Source: Bacteroidota bacterium (lineage in GTDB: Bacteria > Bacteroidota > Bacteroidia > Chitinophagales > Chitinophagaceae). From it: DNA of 64,000 nucleotides. Positions 41,675 to 50,408 of the stretch are shown here, piece by piece. The position numbers and the translations under genes are program-made. The notes under the pieces are model-generated. The model was not told where the DNA came from, ran no database searches, and saw only the letters and a list, made by a program, of their open reading frames with translations. How positions within the stretch are numbered: the first letter of the stretch is position 1; each line of letters begins with the position of its first letter. The stretch lies in the NCBI GenBank assembly GCA_023437225.1, contig JAEZGS010000008.1:14270-78269 (forward strand). Reading direction: 5' to 3'.

Positions 41675-42754
41675 TTACTTCCATGCTGACTGAAGAAATC
41701 GCAGCCAGTTACCGCTTAGAATTTTTTGAATATCGTCGTGAACATATCCGCGAAGCATTAGCTTTTCTCGCAATTTTTGCAGATCAGCGATCGTATCCAT
41801 ATCGTGGGGCGATTGCTCTGTGCCAAACATTCCATCGAGGTCAGACCCGATAGCGATATGATCTGCATTGCCGGCCAGTTGGCAAATGTGATCGTAATGA
41901 TCGATGAGCGTTTCAAGGGTTACATTCCTATCAACTGGTGTCGATACTCCGCGTTGCCAGTGAGGAACAAGCATCCATGCATCCAATACACCACCGATGA
42001 CAGAGCCGCGTTCAATCAGCATTCTTATCTGCTCATCCGTCAATTGCCGCTGATAGGGAACAAGCGACCGACAGTTATGATGACTTGCCCAAATGGGACC
42101 CTTGTACAATTCCAACGCTTCGGAGAATGCATCATCTGTAAGATGCGTTACATCGAGGATCATATTAAGGCGCTGCATTTCGCGCAATAATTCTCGACCT
42201 GCTTTACTCAGTGGACCCTCCTCACCTGTTCCCGGTGAATACCTTCCCGGGCCGTAATGCGCAGGCCCCAATGCCCGCAGACCATAGCCATACGCTTTTT
42301 CGAGGTAGGAAATATCGATCAGAGAATCTGCACCTTCAAGACTGAGAATATAACCAACAGCTTTTTTCTCATTGGGTATACATACATCGGACCAATAATC
42401 CAGATGCATCGCAAGATCACCAGAAGAACAAATCTGTTTCATTTCTCCCGCATCTTCCATGGTCTTATACCAGGCGAGTTGCCCCTGTGTTTGCGCCCAT
42501 GCCTGATGCGGAGAGTGCCAACCGGGAAGATTTGAATCTCTGGCAACATAACGTGCAATTTGCGTGGTCACAACAAGTCCTATATTGCCTTTGCGTAATT
42601 CCGGCAGAGACACCATGCCTCTTGACCTGTCGGGCTTATCATTCATACCTTCTTCGCGAGTCCGGATCTCGTGCACCGGTTGTCGCAGATCGCGATTCCA
42701 CTCCATTGCATTCATCGCCAGGTCGAGGTGACCATCTACAATAAAGCCTTCCAT
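41675..42754 (-). CDS. Membrane dipeptidase family (peptidase M19)
   Basis: A 359-aa amidohydrolase-fold dipeptidase: IVDGHLDLAMNAMEWNRD (HxD metal site near residues 8-10), ILSLEGAD (bridging Glu), DVTHLTDDAFSEAL, IWASHHNCRSLVPYQRQLTDEQI (His ligands) and HIAIGSDLDGMFG (catalytic-side Asp). M19 enzymes split dipeptides, including those with a C-terminal D-residue, and some act on other amides. No signal peptide, so cytoplasmic. Its ATG shares a base with the upstream stop codon (TGATG). Last gene of the M28-RidA-D-threonine-aldolase-like-oxidoreductase-DUF6807 series. Confidence 0.9.
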   Translation of the reverse strand: MEGFIVDGHLDLAMNAMEWNRDLRQPVHEIRTREEGMNDKPDRSRGMVSLPELRKGNIGLVVTTQIARYVARDSNLPGWHSPHQAWAQTQGQLAWYKTMEDAGEMKQICSSGDLAMHLDYWSDVCIPNEKKAVGYILSLEGADSLIDISYLEKAYGYGLRALGPAHYGPGRYSPGTGEEGPLSKAGRELLREMQRLNMILDVTHLTDDAFSEALELYKGPIWASHHNCRSLVPYQRQLTDEQIRMLIERGSVIGGVLDAWMLVPHWQRGVSTPVDRNVTLETLIDHYDHICQLAGNADHIAIGSDLDGMFGTEQSPHDMDTIADLQKLREKLMLRGYVHDDIQKILSGNWLRFLQSAWK

Positions 42755-43791
42755 CAGTATTGTTTTGAAAACAGATTGAATTGATCGTTCAGTTCGCGGG
42801 TATCAGGATGTTCATCTGATCTTATCATCATCCTGTAACGAAAGGTGACGGATTTACCCGGTGATAACCTAAGGTCCATGGAATCCTTTCCATTACTAAA
42901 TATTTTTCTGCCTAAAGGGTTAATTGCAAACAACCCATAACCCCGCGCATGCCAGTATGCAGGGTAGCCGGGATTTTTCTTATGATCAAAGATGCTGATA
43001 GAAACGTCCCTGCCCTGCATTGAACCTCGCAGTATGACCCAGTCGGCCTGCGTACTCCAGACGGAATCGCCCTTCACGCCCTTACTGCTCTCATACATCC
43101 CGGTGACACCCTCATTGCTTCGCTTCGCCACTGTAGTTGGGTTTCCCTGCGCATCAATAAACACGTCTTCCTGTGTTGAAGGCATCTCGAGTTCACGGGC
43201 AACACGAATCGCGAAGAACCCATCTTTTACATCCTTGAAAACTACAACTGTATCTGCCGCCATCAGTGTTGTTACGCGATCGATTATGAACTTGTCACCG
43301 TCCATCCAAAATACGTACTCAGTGGTCTCACGCAAGAGCAGCTTATTGTTGGGAGATCTCCAGTTTGCACCTGTTACAAGAGTTGCCTTATTATGAGTTG
43401 CAATTGTTTTGAGTATGGTATCATGATATATGGTCCCGTAATGGCTTCGACGTTCAACAGGAATAGCTGTTGAGTTGTTCCAAAAATCCAGTCCATTCAC
43501 CGATTCATAATTCAGCCATGAACCTGCATGATGCGGATGATCGGTCCTCTCACCTGGTCTTGGTTCAATTGGGAATCCCCTTGTGACGGCAATTCCATCG
43601 ATTGTATTTATCGGAAATAAAATGGGTTTGCGTATCGAATCAAAATAACAATATGCCGTCATCAACTTCCCATTATAGAGAACATGGATGCTCCTTTGAT
43701 CCGGATGCGCTTCCAAACGAAAACCTTGTAACTGCGACATTAAATGACCAGCCACTAACAGACAGGTTAATAAGATTATCAAAGATCGCAT
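42754..43791 (-). CDS. DUF6807 (PmoA-like) exported protein
   Basis: A 345-aa exported protein with a signal peptide ending LMSQ at residue 19. Family features: FPINTIDGIAVTRGFP, ERTDHPHHAGSWLNYESVNGLDFW and YWHARGYGLFAINPLGRKIFS, typical of the DUF6807/PmoA-named proteins of Bacteroidota and Planctomycetota. The PmoA name is historical and does not mean methane monooxygenase. The beta-sandwich form suggests glycan or small-molecule binding. It sits between an oxidoreductase (2-bp gap) and a dipeptidase (1-base overlap), the kind of neighbourhood where it is often found. Function unknown. Confidence 0.82.
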   Translation of the reverse strand: MRSLIILLTCLLVAGHLMSQLQGFRLEAHPDQRSIHVLYNGKLMTAYCYFDSIRKPILFPINTIDGIAVTRGFPIEPRPGERTDHPHHAGSWLNYESVNGLDFWNNSTAIPVERRSHYGTIYHDTILKTIATHNKATLVTGANWRSPNNKLLLRETTEYVFWMDGDKFIIDRVTTLMAADTVVVFKDVKDGFFAIRVARELEMPSTQEDVFIDAQGNPTTVAKRSNEGVTGMYESSKGVKGDSVWSTQADWVILRGSMQGRDVSISIFDHKKNPGYPAYWHARGYGLFAINPLGRKIFSNGKDSMDLRLSPGKSVTFRYRMMIRSDEHPDTRELNDQFNLFSKQY

Positions 43792-43793
43792 CG

Positions 43794-45149
43794 CTAATAT
43801 TTAAACACTTTACCACCCGCCATAACTTGTTGTGTCTTTTCATCGAAAGTTACTTTTTCGCCTGTGCGTGCTGCCGCATTTGTCATGATCGTTGCTATTG
43901 AATGATTATAGCCTGCTTCAACTGGTGCGTTTGGTTCTTTGCGACTTCTTACACATTCCATCCAGTTGCGCATGTGCGCACTTGTAAGCGGGTCACCACC
44001 TGTATTTGCCGACGCAACAACCTTTACTTCTTCTGTCACCAGATCCATTTCAGGCAAAAGGTTCGGTTTCATATTCATGGCATCTGCATGATTCTTTGTA
44101 AGGCCACCGGTGGGGGAAACTTTATTGGTGATAAGATTCAATTCACCTCCATTAGAGTAATACAGTTCCGCGGGACGCTCGTCGCCATTATGCATTCGTG
44201 AGGAGAAGGTCACCTGGAATCCCGACTTGCCATCTTCGGATCCATAATCAAATACTGCTGTGGTTGTATCCCAATTACGTCGTCCGTCTTTCCACATATA
44301 TATACCGCCATTCGCTACTACACTTCGCGGATGAGGCAGCCCCGAGAACCAATGTACAGTATCGATCTGGTGGGACATCCACTGACCCGGCATTCCCGAT
44401 GAATAAGGCCAGAACAATCGGTATTCAAGATATTTGCGTGGATCCCATGCTTCAAATGGGCGATTCATCAGGAATCGCTTCCAGTCGGTATCCTGCTCCC
44501 GGATCTTCTCAACCAAACCCGGTCTGCGCCATCTGCCTGGCTGATTGACATTCCATGTTAACTCAACCATTGTAATAGGTCCAAACTTTCCTTCGCGAAT
44601 GAACTTTGCTGCAGCAGCATAATTGGATCCGCTTCGCCGTTGAGAACCTATCTGTACAATGCGGTTAGAAGCCTTTACTGCCTTCAAAGCAGCAATGTTG
44701 TCGTCCATTGTTTCTGCGAATGGTTTCTCGGCGTACACATCACAATTGGCTTTGATCGCTTCAATAGTATGCAGCGCATGCTGAAAGTCTGCAGTGCTGA
44801 TGATTACCGCATCAAGGTCTTTGGTACTATATAATTCATCATTATTGACGCACGCTTTTACATCATGATCAAATTTCTGTTTAAGAAAATCCCGACCTTC
44901 TTCCCTTCTTAATTTCCATATATCGGATACCGCGATAATATCGAAATTGAGTTCTTTGTGATGATTCATGAAGCTCGGCAAAAGTGACTGACGAAACCTG
45001 TCGGAGAATCCGACAACTCCCACCTGAACACGATCGTTTGCACCAATGATGCGTCCGTAACTCTTCGCACTCAATCCCATTGCACCGATGTAAATACCAG
45101 CAGCAGCACGGGATGACTGACTAATGAATTTCCTTCTTGAAGTAGGCAT
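43794..45149 (-). CDS. Tat-exported Gfo/Idh/MocA family oxidoreductase
   Basis: A 451-aa protein with a Tat-like leader TSRRKFISQSSRAAA, starting at ATG 45149 rather than an in-frame codon at 45194, which would overlap the upstream gene. The Rossmann domain has QVGVVGFSDRFRQS and IAVSDIW; YAEKPFAETMDDNIAALK matches the EKP motif, and WTCH-like substrate residues lie in PYSSGMPGQWMSHQIDTVHWFSG. It is a second member of the class in this window, and its sequence is well diverged from the one at 29735. It is co-transcribed with a DUF6807 protein and a dipeptidase. Substrate unknown. Confidence 0.88.
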   Translation of the reverse strand: MPTSRRKFISQSSRAAAGIYIGAMGLSAKSYGRIIGANDRVQVGVVGFSDRFRQSLLPSFMNHHKELNFDIIAVSDIWKLRREEGRDFLKQKFDHDVKACVNNDELYSTKDLDAVIISTADFQHALHTIEAIKANCDVYAEKPFAETMDDNIAALKAVKASNRIVQIGSQRRSGSNYAAAAKFIREGKFGPITMVELTWNVNQPGRWRRPGLVEKIREQDTDWKRFLMNRPFEAWDPRKYLEYRLFWPYSSGMPGQWMSHQIDTVHWFSGLPHPRSVVANGGIYMWKDGRRNWDTTTAVFDYGSEDGKSGFQVTFSSRMHNGDERPAELYYSNGGELNLITNKVSPTGGLTKNHADAMNMKPNLLPEMDLVTEEVKVVASANTGGDPLTSAHMRNWMECVRSRKEPNAPVEAGYNHSIATIMTNAAARTGEKVTFDEKTQQVMAGGKVFKY

Positions 45150-45165
45150 ATGTAGGTAGATTAAA

Positions 45166-46278
45166 TTAAATGTTGATCTTACGTTTTCGTGCAATTACAT
45201 TCCAATATCCGCTGACCTCATTATTTCTGATGATGGCCACTTTCTCAAACAATGCAACCGTTGGACAAATGTGCGTTGGCACTGCAAACCAAACCTCACC
45301 TTCACGAACATTGGTTGTATCGGCAACCTGTACAACCAGGTGTTCCTCGCTATGCGCGATCGGCAATGCGGATGTTGCATTTAGGAAACGCATACGAGGT
45401 AAGGGCTTTTCTGATGCAACGGATTTGTAACCGATATCAAGACATATGATTTTTTCATTGACAATTGAAATCACACGTCCCACCAGCAAAGCCGCATATT
45501 GAAAAGGCATCTCGGGATACAGATCTGAATAACCATGATCCCAGAAAACAAAAGTTCCCGGGCTCAGCTCTACATTCTTTCTATGGAGGTGCACAGGAAA
45601 AGTAGGTGTACCACCGATCACCACACTAACAGTGCTCCGGTCGAGTGCTTGTATTGCTTTGCATATGTCTTCAATGTATGAGAAAACTTCATCGGCTTTT
45701 TGCTTGCGAACAGACAACGGGCTATCAACAATATGACCATCATAAGCGTGTATCCCCACTATTTCACAATGCGAAAGGTTTTTAAGCTGTTTATAAAGTT
45801 CTATTGCATGTTTTGGTAGAACGCCGGTACGATTCATTCCAACGTTGATATCCATGTAAACCTGCGGTCGCAGATGCTCATCTGCAAAAACATCATTGAT
45901 CTGTTCCGCACAATTGATGCTGTCAACAATGCATGAAAAGTTCGTTTCCCGGTAACGACTCACCAATTGCCGAAAGCGATAAACATTGGGACCAACGGGC
46001 TGGTATGCGATCAAAACATCAGGTGCTTTCTGCATCGCAAGCATCTCAGCTTCTGCAATGGTTGCACACTTAAACTTTGTGATGCCTTCTTCGAGCATCA
46101 TCGTTGCTACTTCGCGAAGCTTATGCGTTTTTACATGGGGACGAAGTTGTGCAATATCAGGCACCATCCCGATAGCAGCAATGATGTTTGATCTTATGCG
46201 ATCAGGATATAAAACAAGCCCCGGGGTTTCCAGTTCATCAACATTCGTAATACTGTACCATTCCGAAGCGTTGTTCAT
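45166..46278 (-). CDS. D-threonine-aldolase-like PLP enzyme (alanine racemase N-terminal fold)
   Basis: A 370-aa PLP enzyme. DELETPGLVLYPDRIRSNI and RPHVKTHK (PLP Lys near residue 55) open the alanine-racemase-type barrel. GITKFKCATIAEAEML, DINVGMNRTGV and VIGGTPTFPVH follow. The C-terminal metal site is the late PTHICPTVALF motif. That HxCxTV motif identifies the D-threonine aldolase/D-serine dehydratase branch rather than alanine racemase. The start is ATG 46278; a longer start would overlap the RidA gene. It should act on a D-amino acid; the substrate is not predicted. Confidence 0.85.
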   Translation of the reverse strand: MNNASEWYSITNVDELETPGLVLYPDRIRSNIIAAIGMVPDIAQLRPHVKTHKLREVATMMLEEGITKFKCATIAEAEMLAMQKAPDVLIAYQPVGPNVYRFRQLVSRYRETNFSCIVDSINCAEQINDVFADEHLRPQVYMDINVGMNRTGVLPKHAIELYKQLKNLSHCEIVGIHAYDGHIVDSPLSVRKQKADEVFSYIEDICKAIQALDRSTVSVVIGGTPTFPVHLHRKNVELSPGTFVFWDHGYSDLYPEMPFQYAALLVGRVISIVNEKIICLDIGYKSVASEKPLPRMRFLNATSALPIAHSEEHLVVQVADTTNVREGEVWFAVPTHICPTVALFEKVAIIRNNEVSGYWNVIARKRKINI

Positions 46279-46282
46279 TACA

Positions 46283-46687
46283 TCATTGTTCTTTATTATC
46301 CGGAATTTTTGCAATGGCATCGATCTCTACCCTGATGCCATTGGCCATAAGCGATTGAACAGTGGTGCGTGCGGGTCTGATGCCTTTAAGAAAGCTAGCA
46401 TATACTTCATTGAATCTCGCAAAATCATTTATGTCTGCAAGATGCACTGTACATTTTACAACATCCTCCCAACCGCAACCACCTTCGTGCAGCAGGCATT
46501 CGATGTTATGCATCGTCAAACGCGTCTCTGATTCAATATCGCCCAGTTTAAATTCGCTTGTAGTGAAATCTATTGCGGCCTGGCCACTTATGTATAACCA
46601 TCCATCCGCAGCCACTGCAGAAGAAAATGCACCGGTTGAATAATTCCTGTTCCTGTTTTCAGGATGTATGATCTCTTTTTTACCCAT
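46283..46687 (-). CDS. RidA family enamine/imine deaminase
   Basis: A 134-aa RidA/YjgF-like trimer protein: FSSAVAADGWLYISGQAAIDFTT, ESETRLTMHNIECLLHEGG, VKCTVHLADINDFARFNEVYASFL and the RPARTTVQ segment with the conserved arginine, then VEIDAIAKI. RidA removes reactive enamines made by PLP enzymes. It lies 4 bp upstream of the PLP enzyme gene, so it may clear its by-products. Confidence 0.92.
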   Translation of the reverse strand: MGKKEIIHPENRNRNYSTGAFSSAVAADGWLYISGQAAIDFTTSEFKLGDIESETRLTMHNIECLLHEGGCGWEDVVKCTVHLADINDFARFNEVYASFLKGIRPARTTVQSLMANGIRVEIDAIAKIPDNKEQ

Positions 46688-46714
46688 GGCAAAGCAATTG
46701 CTATTCGAATATAA

Positions 46715-47659
46715 TTAATCCTGTTTCACGAAGCCGAACTTTTCCTCGCGCCTCGAAAGCCCGAGAAGAACGTTATAAATGTATTTACCTACTTTTTCGG
46801 CACCGTCGCTGTTGATTAGTGATGCATCATCCGTTGGCAAATGATATTGATCGTGACCGCCTGTGTGCATGCCTATTGCTGAAATGTTCTGCCTGTAAAA
46901 CGATACATGATCGGACCCTCCAACGCCGCCTGCATGAACGATAAGATTTAATCCGCTTCCCTCACCCATTGCCTTCATAAACTCGACTCCACCGGGAAAC
47001 GTTCCGGCACCACCCATGTACAAATGATTTTCACTATTTAACCGGCCAACCATATCCATATTGATCATAACCTGGATTGATTCTTTAGCAACCGGGAGAT
47101 TGTTTACAAAAAATTTTGAACCCTGCAGTCCGAATTCTTCCGCACCGAAAGCGACGAATACAATACTTCTCTTTAACTGCTTTCTATTGCGTGCCAACTC
47201 CTGCGCGAGTTCAAGCAGCATCGCTGTTCCAGATGCATTGTCATCAGCACCATTGTGAATTGCATTGGTATCTTTATTTTTTGAACCAGTATGTTTTCCG
47301 CCCCAGCCAAGATGATCATAATGTGCACCGATCACGATGTATTCACCTTTCAGATTCTCATCCTGACCTTCGATGAAACCAACAACATTGTATGTAGGAA
47401 TGCGTAGAGAGTCGCTGCGACGAACCGCATCGAACGACTGAAGATACGAGCCATTAAACTTTTTTAATCCAAACCTTTTGAAGCAATCCTGCACATATTC
47501 ATAAGCGATCTCATTTCCCCTGGTCCCCGGGTATCTTCCTTCAAGTTTGTCGGACGCGAGGAAGTTCAAATGCTTTGAGAAGTGTTTAGCCCGGATACCA
47601 TCTTGTGCAATCACACTTATATACGCCAGGCAAAACATGGAAACAAATAAGATCTTCAT
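46715..47659 (-). CDS. Exported M28 family aminopeptidase
   Basis: A 314-aa exported zinc peptidase with a signal peptide ending VIAQ. The two-zinc site is complete: IGAHYDHLG, DDNASGTAMLLELA, FGAEEFGLQG, NMDMVGRL and GGHDQYHLPTDD. M28 enzymes are usually aminopeptidases or glutaminyl cyclase relatives. First gene of the minus-strand operon with RidA 27 bp downstream; exported peptidase, then cytoplasmic dipeptidase, is a plausible peptide-uptake order. Confidence 0.93.
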   Translation of the reverse strand: MKILFVSMFCLAYISVIAQDGIRAKHFSKHLNFLASDKLEGRYPGTRGNEIAYEYVQDCFKRFGLKKFNGSYLQSFDAVRRSDSLRIPTYNVVGFIEGQDENLKGEYIVIGAHYDHLGWGGKHTGSKNKDTNAIHNGADDNASGTAMLLELAQELARNRKQLKRSIVFVAFGAEEFGLQGSKFFVNNLPVAKESIQVMINMDMVGRLNSENHLYMGGAGTFPGGVEFMKAMGEGSGLNLIVHAGGVGGSDHVSFYRQNISAIGMHTGGHDQYHLPTDDASLINSDGAEKVGKYIYNVLLGLSRREEKFGFVKQD

Positions 47660-47720
47660 GGTATCGAATAAAAATTTGCAGTGTAAGTTCGGATAATAAT
47701 CGAAATTCGAAAGAAAACAA

Positions 47721-50408
47721 ATGGCATTTCGCTTTGTTCAATCTCTGTTCTTTATTCTATGTTTTCAAATGATACAAAGCGCTGCTCTTTCGCAGCAATC
47801 ATATCTTTACGACTTAAAGTGTGAGCACCTTCCGGATCCTTTAGGCATCGACGTAACACAACCACGATTTACCTGGAAGCAACACGATGAAAGAACTGGC
47901 GCGAAACTGGTTTCATATACAATATGCGTGGATACCGACTCGATGAAAGTAACTCGCAGCGATGGTGGTGCAATATGGAATAGCGGTTTGATTCGTTCCA
48001 CCTCCAATTTCGCCACTTACAAAGGCAGGCCGTTGCAACCACATACAAAATATTACTGGCGTGTTTTTGCAACAGATCAAACCGGCAGGCTAATCACAAG
48101 CAAACCGGTTGCAAGTTTTGAGACCGGGCACATGCACATGAAAAACTGGAAGGGCTCATGGATATCAGATAACAACGATATAAATTTAAAACCAGCTCCC
48201 TATTTCCGAAAGGCTTTTAGTACATCAAAAAAAATACGCAGCGCGCGGGCATATATTGCCGTTGCGGGCCTGTATGAACTTTACATCAATGGTAAACGCA
48301 TCGGCAATCACCGCCTGGATCCGATGTACACACGATTTGACAGAAGAGTGCTTTATGTTACGCACGATGTAACGGATCAACTGCTCACCGGATCAAATGC
48401 CATAGGAGTAATACTTGGCAATGGATGGTACAATCATCAATCCACTGCCGTATGGGATTTTCATGATGCAAACTGGAGGGCACGACCAACTTTCTGCATG
48501 GATCTGCGCATCACTTTCCAGGATGGAAGTGTAGAAACGATCAGCACAGGAAAGGATTGGAAGACCTCTTTAAGTCCGGTCATCTTCAACAGCATCTATA
48601 CTGCGGAACATTTTGATGCACGAAAGGAGCAGCCCGGCTGGAATACAGCTCCCTTCAATGATTCGACCTGGAAGAACGTCATTTACCGTCCGGCACCGGC
48701 GGAAAAGATCGTATCGCAATCGCTGCACCCGGTAAGGAATGTGGAGAAGCTAAAAGTAAAATCTCTAAACAGGATCAATGACACAAACTATGTGGTTGAT
48801 TTCGGAAGAAACATTTCAGGCGTTACAGAGATCACTGCATCTGGCACAGCAGGTACCATCATCCGACTGAAACACGGAGAACGGCTTTACAAGAACGGTC
48901 ATGTAGATCTATCAAACATTGATGTACATTATCGTCCGCGCGACAGCTCCGATCCTTTTCAAACAGATATATTCATACTTAGCGGCAAAGGAAAAGAAAC
49001 TTTCGTACCGCGTTTCAATTATAAGGGTTTTCAGTATGTAGAGATCTATTCATCTTCGCCAATCAATCTGAATGAAGATGACCTGACGGCGTATTTTATG
49101 CACAGCGATGTGCCTGTAGCAGGTACAATAAAAACGTCGAGCGAATTGATCAACAAACTTTGGTTCGCAACAAACAATTCATATCTATCCAACCTTTTCG
49201 GCTATCCAACAGATTGTCCGCAGCGTGAGAAAAACGGATGGACAGGAGACGCGCAAATCGCCATCGAAACGGGTCTTTATGGATTCGATGGCATCACAGT
49301 GTATGAAAAATGGCTTGCTGATCACCGTGATGAACAACAGCCAAATGGAGTACTTCCTTCTATCATACCCACGGCGGGTTGGGGATATGAGTGGGGTAAT
49401 GGACCCGACTGGACAAGCACCATTGCAATTATTCCATGGAACATCTACTTGTTCTATGGTGATGATCAACTACTACGTGATTGTTATGATAACATCAAAC
49501 GCTATGTGGATCATATTGATGAAACATATCCCTCAGGCCTGACATCGTGGGGACTTGGAGATTGGGTACCTGTTAAATCAAAATCACCTGTTGAATTAAC
49601 ATCCACGGCTTACTATTACGCAGATGCCCTGATACTTTCAAAGGCGGCAAAATTGTTCAACAAAGTTGCAGATCAGAAAAAATATGAAACTCTTGCTAAT
49701 AAGATCGACAAGGCATTCAACGAAAAATATTTTAAGAGCGATTCAATGATCTATGCATCGGGAACACAAACCGAGTTGAGTGTTCCGTTATTCTGGGGAC
49801 TTGTACCGAAAGAATTCAAACCGAAAGTAGCGCAACAGTTGGCGTTGCGGGTTGAAAGAGACAGCTTTCATCTGGATGTAGGATTACTTGGACAAAAAGC
49901 AATATTAAATGCACTAACTGAGAATGGATATGCAGACGTTGCATATAAGGTGGCTACGCAAAAAACATATCCATCATGGGGATGGTGGATTGTAAACGGT
50001 GCAACCACCTTATACGAAAACTGGAACATCGAGTCACAATACGACATCTCGCTTAATCACATCATGTTTGGTGAGATCGGAGCATGGTTATATAAAGGTC
50101 TTGGAGGCATACGTCCGATAGAGTCTGCACCAGGATTCAGAAGTGTCTTGTTGACACCATACTTCCCTGACGATCTTCAGTATAATACTACAACGCATGA
50201 AAGTCCTTTCGGAACGATCATTTGTTCATGGAAAAAAAATGGCCACAATATTGAATATACTGTGACCATTCCATCGGGATCGAAAGCAACATTGGCAATT
50301 GCAAAGCCCGCAGGAAAGAATATTTACGATACCAGTGGAAGGAGAATCTCTGCCGCTAACCAGTCAATGGAATTAAGTGCCGGAATTCATACGCTAGTGA
50401 TCCGCTAA
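47721..50408 (+). CDS. Alpha-L-rhamnosidase, GH78
   Basis: An 895-aa exported enzyme with a signal peptide ending ALSQ near residue 24. N-terminal beta-sandwich domains (LKCEHLPDPLGIDVTQPRFTW; about 25-450) precede the (alpha/alpha)6 barrel, about 460-800. YPTDCPQREKNGWTGDAQ near 500 holds the general-acid Glu; PDWTSTIAIIPWNIYLFYGD and WGLGDWVP also match the family. A C-terminal beta domain follows. GH78 releases terminal alpha-L-rhamnose from pectin and rhamnosides. It converges on the GH43 gene with a 4-bp overlap of stop codons, and GH140 is also in the window, so pectic side chains are a plausible target. Confidence 0.93.
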   Translation: MAFRFVQSLFFILCFQMIQSAALSQQSYLYDLKCEHLPDPLGIDVTQPRFTWKQHDERTGAKLVSYTICVDTDSMKVTRSDGGAIWNSGLIRSTSNFATYKGRPLQPHTKYYWRVFATDQTGRLITSKPVASFETGHMHMKNWKGSWISDNNDINLKPAPYFRKAFSTSKKIRSARAYIAVAGLYELYINGKRIGNHRLDPMYTRFDRRVLYVTHDVTDQLLTGSNAIGVILGNGWYNHQSTAVWDFHDANWRARPTFCMDLRITFQDGSVETISTGKDWKTSLSPVIFNSIYTAEHFDARKEQPGWNTAPFNDSTWKNVIYRPAPAEKIVSQSLHPVRNVEKLKVKSLNRINDTNYVVDFGRNISGVTEITASGTAGTIIRLKHGERLYKNGHVDLSNIDVHYRPRDSSDPFQTDIFILSGKGKETFVPRFNYKGFQYVEIYSSSPINLNEDDLTAYFMHSDVPVAGTIKTSSELINKLWFATNNSYLSNLFGYPTDCPQREKNGWTGDAQIAIETGLYGFDGITVYEKWLADHRDEQQPNGVLPSIIPTAGWGYEWGNGPDWTSTIAIIPWNIYLFYGDDQLLRDCYDNIKRYVDHIDETYPSGLTSWGLGDWVPVKSKSPVELTSTAYYYADALILSKAAKLFNKVADQKKYETLANKIDKAFNEKYFKSDSMIYASGTQTELSVPLFWGLVPKEFKPKVAQQLALRVERDSFHLDVGLLGQKAILNALTENGYADVAYKVATQKTYPSWGWWIVNGATTLYENWNIESQYDISLNHIMFGEIGAWLYKGLGGIRPIESAPGFRSVLLTPYFPDDLQYNTTTHESPFGTIICSWKKNGHNIEYTVTIPSGSKATLAIAKPAGKNIYDTSGRRISAANQSMELSAGIHTLVIR

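Noticed and set aside
41431..41853. Plus-strand frame overlapping the DUF2207 3' end and the dipeptidase gene
   Set aside because: Its alanine/valine-rich run is just the out-of-frame reading of the glycine-rich tail; both real genes on this stretch have clear motifs.
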